From: Adiantum capillus-veneris
Lineage: Eukaryota; Streptophyta; Polypodiopsida; Polypodiales; Pteridaceae
Direction: 5' to 3'
Length of the DNA stretch: 64,000 bases
Assembly: GCA_014529385.2 (NCBI GenBank)
Contig: CM043956.1
Location: 61,019,120-61,083,119 of the forward strand
Shown: positions 1-12,088 of the stretch, one piece after another
Layout of the letters: every line of letters starts with the position of its first letter
Position numbering within the stretch: position 1 is the stretch's first letter
Translations under genes and position numbers: made by a program
Notes under the pieces: model-generated
What the model was told of the DNA's origin: nothing
Databases searched by the model: none
The model's input: the letters and a program-made list of their open reading frames with translations, nothing else

Positions 1-2795
1 TACATTGGGGCTCAACAACAAACTCATGAGTGCATTTTTCTTATGAGATTTAACTTTTGTGCACTTTTAAAATATAGTGGCTCATTCGAGCTTTTGTGAG
101 CCGTTTTCTAGCATGTCAAATTCTAGGAAGTACAAGAAATCCTATTTGCATAGCAACCATGCTTGTTCGAAACAATGGGACCAAAAGCAACTGCTTGTAG
201 TATGTGAATGGACGAGGATATTGTCAGTGCATTAAATGCCATGAACAAGAAAAACACAAAACATTCTTGCTACACTGTTCAACATATAAACCACACTAAA
301 TCTACATTGTATGATAAGAAACTTGAGGCCACGGGTTCACAAAATAGGGGGGGCAATACGAGGTTGGCTAAGTATGAAGGTAACATCCATAGGGGTTAGT
401 GTAGGTTGATGGATTACCATGTGTTCTTTGGGCTATAGCTCAGTGTGCACACACACGTAATACATGTGCTTACAAGCAACGAATGATGTTTGGGCTACCA
501 TATTTTTTTGGAAATCTAGACGTGTGCAATTTGGCTCTCCTTTGATGTGGACATCATAACAATTTGCAATGAGTATACGGAACATGACATGTTGTTTAGA
601 AATCATAAGGATTTCCTTTAGGAAGGTGCATCCATCTCAACAGTTGCCTCAATCCCTTTTTGTGCTTCTTTGGAAATACCGTGTCGCCACTTTCGTCATC
701 TACTACTTGAACCTCCTTTTTCATGTTGCAATAGAACCCTTTTTTTCCTTGTAATCTGGTGTAGCATTACTGGCAACTTGAAACCCCACCATTGTAAGGT
801 CCCCTTTGCAATAGGCCATAATATAGGGGCAACGTATGCCTCCACTTGTTTTTATATAGCTTTTTTGTGTTCCAGATCATGATTGCAGAACCGTAGCCAT
901 TTCACTATGGTTTTGTCTTTGTAGGATTTTTTTGACCAAAAGAATGGTACAGACAAACATGTGGCATGACTTTTAGAAGTGTTGTCACAAATTTTTCTAG
1001 CTCACAACACCAAAGCATATTTTAACACAATGAGTAGGCATCTTGCGTAAGGCCCATTATTCGTGGGGAACTTCAGCTTCATCTGTGTACATTGAGCTGA
1101 CTGCATTGCATGTCAAATGCTCATTTTCGGGTAAACAATCTCTTTCTTTACTACTACTTGAGTCCATAGTTTCAAATCTAATTTGTCGTGGATGACCTTG
1201 AAGTTCATGCTGTTTTCTTTCCATTACATATTTTGGGCGATGGGAACTAACGACATTGCTTGTCCCTCTCTTCTTTTGCTGCACGATCTCCCTGTCACCA
1301 TGTAGTGTCGGCTCTTCATACATTCTATCCAATAAGCGTGAATGGCCTAGGATTTTCATATCAATAACTTTAATGGTCTCTAAAAGAAGGCATCTCTACA
1401 ACAATTTCCAAACATCCCTATATTTTGGATATGTGGTGATAGTTTGTCAATGAGTGAGGTTTTCCAAAACATGGTCCACCTAAGTGGTAAGGTTTGCTTT
1501 CATCTCTAGCCTAGCGAAAGAAACCTTTGTATGGTTCTCTACGATGTCAAGCAAGGGTCCTACATTGGAGTCCCTCCATGGCGATGATCAGGCTTTTCCA
1601 TCGCATAGCAAGTGCGAAGGAAAAACATTGAATGCTACCATTTTTGCAAGAAAGGTCACATCTAGAAGGATTGCTTTATGTGTAAAAAAGAAAAGAAAAG
1701 TAATGAGAAGGTAAACAAATAGTTTGCCTTGATTGCTTCACTGTGGAAATGATGGAAATATGAAAAAAATAAAAATTCAGAATAGTCTTGTACCTTTCAC
1801 CTCATATCATTGCTTATGCTCTAGGTTTTGTTGCATCTCTCCTTGAATCTTTTGCCAAAAGCTCTATGACCTTGCAACACAAATCAAATTTGGCAACAAC
1901 TGATGTTTGGAGGAGAAAATTTGCACATTCTAATCTTTGGAGATTCATTTTGTGTATTGGGACACTTGTGCCCATTCAAAAAATAGAAACATACATGTGT
2001 ATGGTGTATGTATGTGTGGAGTTGGCACCATTCTCCACATTTATAATAGTACCATAGGGAATGTACCTTTTACCCATTGATTTTATCCCCTCCATTATTG
2101 AAAGGGGACTTATGATTGCGCTCCAATGTTGAAGGGGATTTCTTATAAAAAACATTTGTACATGCATATGGAATGAAAAATTACGTTTAACTTGCTTAGA
2201 CTTGTGAGATTCCCATTGATATGGATACTATGTTGTAGCTTATCCTCCATATGTCCATTCATCACACGTCATAGGCACTAAGGTAACCATCCACTCATTC
2301 GGGTCCGGGTCGTCATTGTTATCTACATCCTACTTTTCTCCACCAATGTTTCTTTTATTTGAAGAAGTAGAATTGCCCCAAAAGGAAACTTGTAGCTGTA
2401 ACTACACACGGATTCATGAATTCCTCATTGTTGTGAGTGAATGGTCAAGTTGTAGTGTACTCTTATATTGGTCATGTCCCCATTCACTGGACATCACGTC
2501 CATTCATATTATCCATTTGCTCCTTGTCTTCCCACAATTCCTCATCATCGTCATCTACATCCTCCTTGCACCTTTTTTTAATATGGAGACCTTTGGCTTG
2601 CAAACCCTCTTCTTATCTTGTACTTTTGATGCTCTAGGAGTGTGCAAAGAAGAAGAACCTCCATAAAGAAGACAAATACAAAAAACTTCATGTGATCTGG
2701 ATAAATTTCTCTTAGTTTATAACTTTGAGCATTGGTGTTTCTCTAGACAAAGATTTATTCTCACATTTAGATCATGAAAATCACGTCATTTCAAA
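1..2795. other. No recognisable gene
   Basis: Both strands were read and no domain was recognised. The longest open frames are about 100 codons (for example minus 1057-1359 and plus 2316-2666). They have unbiased or hydrophobic composition, no splice-consistent extension and no known motif. The stretch is moderately AT-rich and looks like old intergenic or decayed transposon sequence. Confidence 0.5.
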
Positions 2796-2849
2796 GGATT
2801 GAAGCACATAGTGTTACAAGAATTCCATTCCTCCAGAACTAACCATTCT

Positions 2850-3190
2850 TTTAGAAACCCATCATGTGTTTCCTACAAAGGTGCACATCTTGTCTCGTGG
2901 TTTTACATATGCCAACCCTTGCCTTGGTGTAAGCTTCAAGAGCCATATTGGCCTTTAGTAAGCAATCTAACATGCTATTATAGTTGGCATACTTTCCTAC
3001 TTCTCTATCTGAGCTAGTATGGGAATAGCCTTGTAGTCTAACTTTGCCTTTAACAAGCCATCTATCATGCGGGTGTAGGCAAGGGGATATGAGGTGCATC
3101 CCCTATCTCCACTTGAGTTGGGATGGTAAGAGCCTTGTCAAGTTTCTTTGCCTTTTACATGCCATATCTTAGGCTGATATAGGTGATTGT
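2850..3190 (-). pseudogene. Decayed PPR-repeat fragment
   Basis: On the minus strand three partial pentatricopeptide-like units follow one another. One contains KAKKLDKAL, the next YTRMIDGLLKAKLDYKA and the third YNSMLDCLLKANMALEA. The spacing of about 35 residues and the pattern Y-x-x-M-I/L-D-x-L-L-K-A fit PPR repeats, which bind organellar RNA in plants. In-frame stops lie inside units one and two and a frame change lies between two and three, so this is a relic. No start, transit peptide or C-terminal domain is visible nearby. Another repeat protein with helical hairpins cannot be fully excluded. Confidence 0.5.
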
Positions 3191-3313
3191 ATTTGGGTTC
3201 TTTCAGACTATTCTCCATTGAATCTACATGTATAAGTTGCATGATATGTTATTCGTAAAACGTTTGAAGCGTGAAGAATTACCGTATAATAAGTTCAACA
3301 ATATAATTCAAAC

Positions 3314-3384
3314 GGGACACAATTTTGGGCGAGCAATTTCTGGCGAGCGCTTTTTAAGAATTGGGCGAGTGGATTCCCAAAAGA
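3314..3384 (+). repeat. Left terminal inverted repeat of the MULE
   Basis: It begins GGGACACAA and contains GGCGAGCAATTTCTGG, GAGCGCTTTTTA and GGATTCCCAAAAGA. Each block matches the reverse complement of 12901-12970 in the same order with scattered substitutions and a 1-2 base length difference near the outer end. Internal short direct repeats of GGCGAG-type words (three of them) could be transposase binding sites. This last point is inference. Confidence 0.8.
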
Positions 3385-3397
3385 AGGGATGATCTAC

Positions 3398-3400
<3 letters not shown>

Positions 3401-3453
<53 letters not shown>
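3401..3453 (+). repeat. (CT)n microsatellite
   Basis: A run of about 26 CT units just inside the left MULE inverted repeat. A second CT run (12809-12849) lies just inside the right end but in the same, not mirrored, orientation, so it is not part of the inverted repeat. Confidence 0.95.
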
Positions 3454-3459
<6 letters not shown>

Positions 3460-4099
3460 TCAACTAAAATTTGATTGTCGGTTCACCACCAACTTACATT
3501 CAAACAAAAAACACCATGGATGCATTCAATACACTATTAAGAAGACAAACAGAAGTTCCTTACACACAATTATGGTCTATTTCATATAGCAAACCCCAAA
3601 TCTATGTGTTCCATTGCATCAAAAGTAAATACATATGGGGGGGGATACATCATGGGTGAGGTGGATGAAAGAAGGGTGGTGGGGGGCCATATTCTTTGGG
3701 AGGAAACAAAGGTCGTGCAAATGGGGGCAATGCACCAAATGATGGGGGAACTCCTCCAAATGGCAGAGGATACGAACTATATGGGGGGGGGGTGTAGGTA
3801 GTGAAAGAGGCAATGGATGAACTCCAGGCGGGGCCTCAAATGTGGAGGCAATGAATGCACTGGGAGATGGTCAAATTGCACGCCATGCCAAATCTGGGAC
3901 CGTGAAAGTGGGATACGGAGCTGCTACTGCCCCGCCTTGACTAATGAGTGGTGTCGGGAAAGGTGGCTCCAGTGGATGAAGCTTCTCTGTCACCTGCTTC
4001 GGTGCTCAGTTACCTAAGCTTTGTCACTCCTATGAAACATCATGTCGAGCCTAAATCAGAAGGCAGGCGTTGAGCTGGCTCTAGACAAGCACTGAAAAC

Positions 4100-4236
4100 T
4101 GACCAATCCTTCTCACAACTGATACAATGCTTGCGTAGTAGTAAACATTATGCTGCTAATATCCCCACTCCTGCAAAAAAATCCAACACAGCATCTCCCA
4201 TGTCTATGAAGGTCTGTGAAGGTACCTAGTATCCAT
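4100..4236 (-). other. SAM-binding motif I of the methyltransferase-like gene
   Basis: On the minus strand, after an acceptor at 4237-4240, the frame reads PSQTFIDMGDAVLDFFAGVG and then ILAA before a TAA. G-D-x-V-L-D-x-F-A-G-x-G is the textbook motif I of DNA N4/N6 methyltransferases (canonical DPFAGSGT). Beyond the stop the frame continues with RKHCISCEKDWSVFSACL, resembling the usual GR-x-x-I-G-x-E-x-D-x-x-Y/F strand and helix. Motif I follows the motif IV-like region, which is the permuted order of beta-class enzymes. An in-frame TAG also lies near the exon start. Confidence 0.7.
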
Positions 4237-4632
4237 CTACAAAAAAAAAAGTAATCTTTAGATTTGTTATACCTATAATTTTATAAGAACATGAAGAAAA
4301 ACTTCCAAACAGTTTCTACCACCTGGCAAACGTTGGACTCCTCTCAACACCTCTACGATAAGGCATGCCCATACGATCAAAGCGTCCACTGTGTCGAATC
4401 TGTACCTGGTAGCTTCTCCCACAACATATCGTCATCTACAGAGAAGCCACGTACATTTGCTGCAATCTCTCCATCCGCTCGATCATACCTCGGAAGACGA
4501 CACCCACCGGTTCTAGGGGCTGAAAAAATGACAAGCAACAAAGTACCAACCTACAAATAACAGTAAAACGTTGTTATTTTGAAATGCAAACATCGAAGTT
4601 ACTATTCAATATCAAAACAAACAATAACATAC

Positions 4633-4996
4633 CCCCTCTACATAGTCCTGAACAGTCGTGCAACTAGACTCCGACAGCCGTATGTACAATATCCTCAACA
4701 ACTGGAAATGAGCTCCCTCTGCCTTCAAAGTGACAATGGACAGATGTTCTACACAACATGTCGCCACAACCATGCCATCAACCAAAAGAAACTCGGTTGC
4801 CAGAAGGAATGCAGCATCCACGAGCTCACTATCCCATTGGTTCCATAAAGGAACCCCACCCGCGCTAGCTGCATGTGGCCTAGTGTGTAAGGGAAAGGCC
4901 ATGTACATCAAACGTACGCCACCCAATCTCAAGTTGGGGTTCATCTGCCGTGTTCTTGATAGAGAGCCCAAGAATCTACGTAGTGACTGCATAGAA
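4633..4996 (-). other. Exon 9: methyltransferase-like region around motif IV
   Basis: The exon is open for about 121 codons. It contains VRLMYMAFPLHTRP, then WDSELVDAAFLLATEFLL and VDGMVVATCC. In N4/N6 DNA methylases a strand plus D/S/N-P-P-Y/W (motif IV) is followed by a helix with W-D and by a strand after a Gly turn. The layout matches, but the catalytic tetrapeptide reads A-F-P-L here, so this copy probably could not catalyse methyl transfer, or the family differs. The acceptor CATGCAG and donor GGGGTATGT are both present, and the phase to exon 10 (VGTLLLVIFSAPRTGG) is clean. Confidence 0.55.
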
Positions 4997-7125
4997 CTGC
5001 ATGCAATCTTTGTTAGCACTAAAATTGTGGACATAACTTTGATTGTAAATTAGCGTGGCTTACTTGTCATTGCACAACACATCTGGAATAGCTTTTTCCA
5101 AGCACTTGACACTAGCATGCACTGCAAGGTGGCGTGGCTCTACATGCATGTCTGTATGTAGCAACATAAGATCAAATATATCTTTCAAGCAATGCTAAAG
5201 AGAACAACACAACATTAACCATTTTCACGTACCTGGAGGGTTTTCTCCCATAACTCTGGCCATGTCTGATAGGTCCTCTACAGCCCTGCCATGTGATGGT
5301 GAACATGGAGGGGACTCCTGGATGCCCCCTACTGGTCTTGGAGTGAAGGAAAGTGTCGGTACATTGTGGCTCATAGCACCAAGGCTATGAGCACTATCGC
5401 TGACTTCTACAGAATACTCCTCAACCACATGCTCGCTCTCACTATCACTAGAAACAACAGCCCTCTTCTTTCTCTTCCCACGTTGCCGGTCAGCCAATGG
5501 TGCTTGCGGGTCTTTCTTTGAGGCCTGTTTCTTTTTGTCCGGTTTCTTTGATGTGTTTGGAGATAGAGCATTCTCTATCACAATGGCTTTCTTCCGTGAC
5601 GCAGTATGCTCCGCTATTAATTAAAAAAGAACAATTATTGAGCCCATGTTGTATTGCTGCATGGCAAAGGTAAAAACGATATAGTATGATACCTATGTCC
5701 GGGTAGTCCAGCCACCAAGGACACTTGAGCCACGCTCCCTTTGGCTGCAAGTCATCTATCCTCACGTCAGGATATAAGCCCATCTTCTCTCTCTCTAACA
5801 TGCACCATGCATCACTGGGGTGCTCGGGAATGGGGAAGAAAAGAGCATCTCTCCACCATCTACAAGACAGACCACAATGTTTTGAGCCACCGAGAACAAG
5901 ATTAGTGTATCCTACTACATTCTTAATTTGTCAATTAAAGATGTCAAACCTGTACAACAAGCGTCGTGCCATGCAAGCAAAGTGGGGTTGCTCTTCGGGA
6001 TCTTGTGTGGACTTGATCCGAGCACTCCACTTCTTGAAGGCCTTGTCAAAGTGCTTCCGTCTGTATGCTAGTAATGTGTGGGCAAGTTTGCAACCATGCC
6101 TCCCTTCAGCCTTCTTGTGTTGCATAGCAACATTATGATTCTCGCCCTCCATTTTCTCGGCCATCTCAAGCACTCTCCTACAACAAATAATAGGTCACAA
6201 GTTAGATTATCAACAAATTGCTAGTTGGTGCACATAATCACTAAATCTAACCTTTCTAATTCCCACCAATACACGTGATATCGAAGCCACTGGATCCAGG
6301 CCTTCTCCGTCAACCCTATGCCATTCTCCTTCAAGGATGCATCACCACCTTGGAGCAAATCAATCAAGCGGCACTTCCTAGAAAAGGAAAAACGAGACTT
6401 ATTTTTCATTGCTACATAATAAAAAGAGAAAGATATCGAATGATTTAAATAACATTTACTTACTCTTTCGGGCTAATGCGTGCACGCGCAACCTGTCACT
6501 CTCGAGGGTGTCATTTTGTTGGTCTTCTCGCCCCAATCTATAAATGATATACATTTCTCGAAAAAATCGTTGTCATTCTCTGGATTTGCAATGGTTGCTA
6601 TCTCAAGCCCTTTGCGGTGAAATATTGCTTTGTTTGAGATAGCGCTAGATTGATGCTTTCCTCGTATGTGTCAGGTGCCAACTCGTAGAGTCAAAAATCC
6701 CTTTTGATGGCAGCCCTTCTGTTTTACTACTATACATAGCATTGAACTCTTCCTATCATTTTCCAAGGACGCAATTAAAATACACATAATAAGATTTCGC
6801 AATCAAAATATATTCTCATTTAGCATTGGTTTCAAGCATACCTTCCAAATGAGTTGCGCAAGGACAGCCATTGGCAATTTTAGCCACTTTGATTTGTTTG
6901 GACCCCTAAAATTCAAAGCCCTTTCTGCTGCCAGACGCGCTCTTTCAGGAAATTTCTACAAAAGTGAAGTAGGGTCCGCCAATCCTAGCTTTCTCATCAT
7001 GAAAATATCATGAGCAGTTGTGTGAGGCACTGAAACCCTTGTGGCCCTGTTTAACACTCGATTGTAATTTACATTGACAAAAAAATAAGATGCATTTACA
7101 TTCGCAAAAAAACAGTTGGGCTTAC

Positions 7126-7502
7126 CTATTGATCATTCCCAAAACCAATAGAAACTTCGCTGTCTCATGGGGTTGAAAATCAACAAGAACGCACTCCACC
7201 TTTGGTGCCTTTTCAATTGGGATGGCATTCTCGTTCATCCACTGCATCCATGCCTCCAATTTGTGATTACCATCCCAAACCACAAAGTACCTCTCGACCA
7301 TGTGACTAACCTCGGAGATTTGACGAAGCTCCTCATCCAAATCATATGACATTGCAAGATCTCTCGAAGTGTGACCACGACGAGAAAATTGCTTATGATC
7401 CTCCCTAGGAATCCGGTCACTAACAATAAATCTTTCCATGGTTCGTTGGTAGCTTTTGTTTGCAATGGAGAGTTGCAAATCCATCACATGGTCATCATGC
7501 AT
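7126..7502 (-). other. Exon 1: ParB/sulfiredoxin-like domain
   Basis: About 125 residues. The key block is VERYFVVWDGNHKLEAWMQW, followed by APKVECVLVDFQP and, across the splice, INRATRVSVPHTTAHD. The D-G-N-H-[KR]-L-x-A-W motif after two hydrophobic strands is the nucleotide-binding signature of the ParB N-terminal and sulfiredoxin fold (canonical forms GxHR or DGHHR). The exon ends with CAATAG followed by the donor GTAAGC at 7125-7120, and the next exon restores Arg across the junction. In bacteria and phages ParB-like folds are often fused to or encoded next to DNA methylases, which fits the downstream part. The exact activity (NTPase, nuclease, other) cannot be read from sequence. Confidence 0.65.
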
Positions 7503-7542
7503 ACGGATGGCGGGGTTTGAAAGAAGTCTCACACAACATGCA

Positions 7543-7981
7543 CACACGCGTTGATGTGTGTGTATATGCGTGTACACACAACGCCAACATGTGTGTGTGT
7601 TTACACATACACACCCGTGGACTTGCCAACTCGTGTGTGTGTGTGTGTGTGTGGACACACACACGTGGCAGTCCACGTGGCCACGGAGCGGCCACGTAGG
7701 CCGCCTCGTGGCCACATGTACTGTCGGTTGACGAAGTACATGTGGCAAATCCACGTGGCCATGAGGCAGCCTGCGTGGTCGCTCTGTGGCCAAGTGGACT
7801 GCCGCGTGTGTCCACACACACACGCGCGCTGGCGTGCATGCATGTGTGTGTGGACTGCTGCTGGCCACGTGTCGGCCCGGGACGGACACACGCCTCCGCA
7901 TGGGGGCGTGTGGCCACCCATGGCCAACGCGCTAGCCAGGGGCGCGTGGCTGCCGTCCATGACAGCCCGCATAGAAAGGAG

Positions 7982-8019
<38 letters not shown>

Positions 8020-8099
8020 TGTCCGGGCCCCATACACAGGCCCCTGCCCTCGGTAGCGCCCGCGCCTGCACACACGCCCCCAGTAGTGCTAGTGCACAC

Positions 8100-8153
<54 letters not shown>

Positions 8154-8183
8154 CCCCCCCCTCAGTGCCCCCCCCCCCCCCCC

Positions 8184-8219
<36 letters not shown>

Positions 8220-8236
8220 ACCCCCCTCCCACCGTT
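7543..8236. repeat. Compound GT/AC and poly-C low-complexity tract between the divergent MULE genes
   Basis: Short GT and AC runs with CACGTGGC words (7543-7900) are followed by pure C runs at 7982-8018 (37 bases), 8102-8150 (49 bases) and about 8168-8219 with single interruptions. The minus strand is therefore poly-G and could form quadruplexes. The tract lies between the start of the cargo gene (7502) and the start of the transposase region (8657), so it occupies the position of a shared divergent promoter. Long predicted proline-rich or His/Thr-rich frames here are artefacts of composition. Run lengths may be inaccurate for sequencing reasons. Confidence 0.85.
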
Positions 8237-8656
8237 CTGGCCGCCTGTACTATCCCCGTTCATGCCCCGTTCCCCGGTAGTCCGTTCTACATGCCCCCGC
8301 CTCCCCAACCCTTCGACTTACAGCTTCTTGCCCCCTCGCGTTAGCATACCCGACCGCTCACACATCCCCCATACACACAAACATTGAAAATAAAAATTTT
8401 AAATAATTATTTGGACGAAATTTTTCCTTTTATTTATTGCACTAGACTAATATTCACGTGCTCACACAGTCACACAGTCACACACGAATATTTTTTAATT
8501 AAATATTTTGTATATTTTTTACATAAATTTAATAAAATAATAAAATATTACTAAATTTAAATTTATAATGGCCATATTATTAGACGTGAGTATATAAACA
8601 ATTTGTTAGTTTATACAATGTTATTTTGTGCTTAATTATTTGTTTAGCATATTATT

Positions 8657-11600
8657 ATGGCTTGCTCTTTATTTTTCCTGTGTAAAGAGCTTTCTTATCC
8701 TTTTTACAATGGTAAATTTATAATATCAGAATCATTTCTTTTAGAATTAATTTCTCCAATGCAATTTAGAACTTTACATGTAGTCATCGAAGTTGGTGAT
8801 ATTGAAATGAATTTGCCTCTTGAAAGGACGCTCAACAATTTGGGTGAATTCATCTATGTACTAGATGAACAACTTTCACGTAAATACAAAGTCAACGTAT
8901 CCCATTAAACACAATATGCAAGCTCACCTAGCACGACTCCCATTGCCATTGTGGATAGTCCGTCTCACAGGTGAAATTCTCTCAAAAGGAGTTAATAGAT
9001 CTATGCACTCCGCCTCGAGTTTTGCTCTCAAATAGCTTCAAAAGGAGTACAAGACAAAAACTCTTACAGGCCGAAAAGAAGGGCACATTGACAAAGCTTT
9101 TAATGCAAATACAACAAGTGAAACAAGTTAGAGAGATTCCAAGGTCTTACAATGGTGATCTTGTTTTAGAATTTCCACCTACCATGGGGAAGTTGCACCA
9201 TATGGATGCAATGGAGCATACGTATGATCCTCATTTGTGGTCGAAGCCACAAACGTCCAATATAGTTTTTCCAGGTGTAGTGCGTCTTAGTCATTGCATA
9301 GGATCTCTCACGTGCATGAATGAACAATGTGTCTGCTTGGTTAATTATCATATTCCCAATACAAGTCATTTCAATGGGTACATACAAAAGGCAACTGCAC
9401 CTAGAAAATATTGTAAGATTGGAGATAAGAGCCTTACATGCCACTTTTGTAAGGCAATTTCTTTCTGTATTGCAACATGTGATTGTGTAGGATACTATGT
9501 CATGCCATCCGATGAGACTGCCACTAGAGTCATGATTCATCGTGGCACACATCGACATGATGTACGCAGCCTCACATCCAAAACACTAACGGACAACACC
9601 AAGGTAATGGTGCAAAGGATTTTGACTGTTGACCCACACGCAGGAGCCAGGAAGGTTCAAATGTGTTTGGCAAAAGAAATTATACGTACAACACTTCTTT
9701 GCAACAACACCAGTGAAGGAATTTTAGGCGAGCAACAGCTATTTGCAATCGCTGAGGAGTTGGGGCCATTGGTGCAAGATAATTGGTATGAGCATTTCCT
9801 AGATTCTTATTTCGATGCAAAACTCTATGCTAAATTATTTTTTATCTAAACACTTTGAACGTTGTTAGGTTTCGAAGGTCAGTATCTATTTTACGTAGAG
9901 GGGTTGACAAAGAATCTTTTGGCATTGATGCACTCCTAAAGCTGAAGCGAGACTGCACATATGACTTTCTCCATGGAAGCCGGTTTCCTGGTCAAGGTAC
10001 GGAGGGGAAGAAATGTTATGTCTTCAAAATGTCCACAATTGGTCCAGCATCTGGTGTGGACCTGGTGAACCGAATGAGACAAGATCGGGATGGCGATCTT
10101 CGACGTGCGTCGATCTAGTTTGATCACACCATACGTGTTAACGAATGGGTGACTATGGCCTGTCATGTCTATGATCCAAGGTACATGGCGCACCTTAATA
10201 GCTTGTGGGTTGCCTTTGACTCTCTCTAAAACAATTTGTTTGCAGCATGCAGGACCTTTTGACTATTGCAACTTGTGAAATGAAACAGGAAGACATGGAA
10301 ACGCAATGTTTGTTTTGGGAGTACCTCAATGATGTAATGATATCATGTGGGTGTGACAGAGCTAATTTCTTTGGCTTCATGGCGGATGAAGCTCAAGCAA
10401 ATTGGAATGCAGTTCGAATTGTTTTCAATGGTGGTGACAAGACCAATACAATAAGCGATCGAGAGCGTTCTTGTCTTTTCCATTGGAAGCAAATCTTGAA
10501 TCAACACACAATGAAGTATGTGGTGCAAGCTTCTCAACACACACACAAAGAAATGCATGAGAAGTGGAGGCAAACACCAACAAAAGAGGCTGCAGCAGCA
10601 GAGGCTCGTCTGATACACCAATGGTGGCATCACGATCATTGCATAGACCGTAACATTCCAACATGGATTCATGGCTTAGTTGGTGGGAAATTCGTATTGC
10701 ACATTGGGGTGGCATTATGACCTGCGTAGAAAGTAGCTCTGATGGACCAAACACTCCACGCATAAACCTTGCAGAGAGCAAGCATGGCAGCTGGCTAGCA
10801 GGGGAGGGTTTTCGTAAACGCATTTCATTATATGATGCATGTACAACCGACCTTGCAAATTCCATCTTACAGAGCACAAAGGCCATTTCATACAGCCATG
10901 GAAAACACATTGGGAAGGGTCCATCAATACAAAATCTTGTGGAACGCCATGAAAAACGTCCCAGCTAAGTGATAAGAGTAGTGAATGAGGCTACTGAGGG
11001 CACTCCAATGTATAAACAACCAACTCCATTGACAGGAGATAAGGAGACATCAAGGAAAAAACTCAAGCCAAATAAGGTTATCAACGTGGAAGATGATGCA
11101 TCACATAGGCCTGAGTACAACTCGGTCACCAAAGATCGCAAGAAGTGTGGAAGACCACGTAAGATCAACTTTGCAGAAGAAGGGATATCATAAACCTCAA
11201 AACGAAGTATAGGTTCTGGTGGGCAGTATGTAGTTGAGCGCAAGGTCAATGAGGCAATGTGGGTCATACACCGAAATCCACAAGGTAGTAGGGTCACATG
11301 TAGCGGCACACCAAGAGGAGGACGAAGGTGTGGATGCAGTATTGCAGGTTCTAGCCTTGGTATATCGGCCCCATCTTTTGAAGGATATCGAAAGCATCCA
11401 AATGGTGTGGTGCATCAATGGTTTTGGTTTTGTCTAGATCATGTCTTGCATTGCCATATAGTAGACCAGAACATTGACCCGCAGCCTCAGCATCCACCAC
11501 ACACTTGGCCTGTGCATGTGGGCACCAACCTATCGGAGGATGAGGTGTAAATATTGCATGAAGGGGGGTATCAAGTGGAGCTTAGCAAAGAAGGAATATC

Positions 11601-12088
11601 TAATGAAACGCCGGTTGTTCCTGCACAAAATATGACGAACTCTCCTTTCAAGTCAAAAGATACATCCACTCCTGAAGGCAGTGCAAGAGCCACAGTGCGA
11701 GATGGTGTGCGTGTACGGTATTGGTCTTCCATTTCTGAGGATGTTGCTCACAAGATCAGTTTAGCACTAGTCCTGAGAGCAAAGGTCATAGAAGAGATAT
11801 GTGCAGCAGATGGTGTTAATGAGGTCTTCAAAGTAGAGACCAAATTTGAAGATGGTCATGTCGGGATATACAAAGTTTGTATTTGCAACCAGCCATCGTG
11901 CACATGTCCAGACTTCATGGAACGGGTGTCAAAGCAAAAACCATATCTTACATGTGTATTTTATTTATCTACGTGTGCTAGGGTTAAGTCAAAATGAGAA
12001 CATGTTTATTCATCAACCAATTCTGGCAGATGTTGATATCTTCACGGCACTGAGCCGAAGCTGGACCTATCCAGGCATGGATGCATAG
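8657..12088 (+). pseudogene. MULE transposase with SWIM zinc finger, broken
   Basis: Pieces in order: an N-terminal open block (8657-8908); a long block (8971-9849) with Cys/His pairs (SLTCMNEQC, CKIGDKSLTCHFC, HRGTHRHDV) that look like a zinc-binding DNA-recognition region; the DDE core starting FDHTIRVNEW at about 10119 and continuing in 10247-10720 with FFGFMADEAQANW and RERSCLFHW; a helical part (10663-10968) with NLAESKHGSWLAGEGFRKR; and a SWIM finger (11554-11997) reading VCICNQPSCTCPDF with its last C-x-H spoiled by a frame change. The FDHT, GFMAD and HW landmarks are typical of plant MULE transposases. A TAG precedes FDHT at 10116-10118, and further stops and frame changes separate the blocks. 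Some gaps may be introns (for example before 10247). It is inactive in this copy. Confidence 0.8.

Larger units (their letters stand above)
3650..7502 (-). pseudogene. MULE cargo gene: ParB/Srx-like domain plus DNA methyltransferase-like domain, 11 or more exons, broken
   Basis: Minus-strand exons with GT-AG borders: 7502-7126, 7046-6842, 6752-6464, 6377-6252, 6177-5950, 5859-5693, 5613-5233, 5194-5064, 4996-4633, 4550-about 4323, and from 4236 down to a stop at 3650-3652. Reading phase is continuous across most joins (exons 1-2, 2-3 and 3-7, and 9-10). Order of parts: ParB/sulfiredoxin-like fold (exon 1), a Trp-rich middle region (exons 4-6), a Lys-rich low-complexity linker (exon 7), a methyltransferase-like core (exons 8-11), and a Pro/Gly/Phe tail. 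Breaks: TAG at 6956-6958, three frame changes in exon 3, a phase problem at exon 8, a frame change in exon 10, and a stop right after the SAM-binding motif. The likely role was modification of DNA bases by an element-encoded enzyme; this is inference. It is divergent from the transposase. The start at 7502 is the first Met after low-complexity sequence; 7484 is an alternative. Confidence 0.75.

Noticed and set aside
2316-2666. 116-codon hydrophobic frame
   Set aside because: No Met context, no splice sites, T-rich composition gives Leu/Ile/Ser/Phe by chance; no membrane-protein pattern with loops.
3619-3813. Short frame on the minus strand near the left MULE end as a separate gene
   Set aside because: A different frame in the same place reads a Pro/Gly/Phe tail (YPLPFGGVPPSFGALPPF) ending at 3650, better explained as the C-terminus of the cargo gene.
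7122-7901. Full 259-codon version of the ParB-like frame
   Set aside because: The first 130 residues are read from GT/AC repeats; the true start is probably at 7502 or 7484, after the repeats.
7551-8387. Long proline-rich frame (278 codons) and overlapping frames on the other strand
   Set aside because: They are created by the poly-C and GT/AC runs; all frames stay open in such repeats. No conserved domain.
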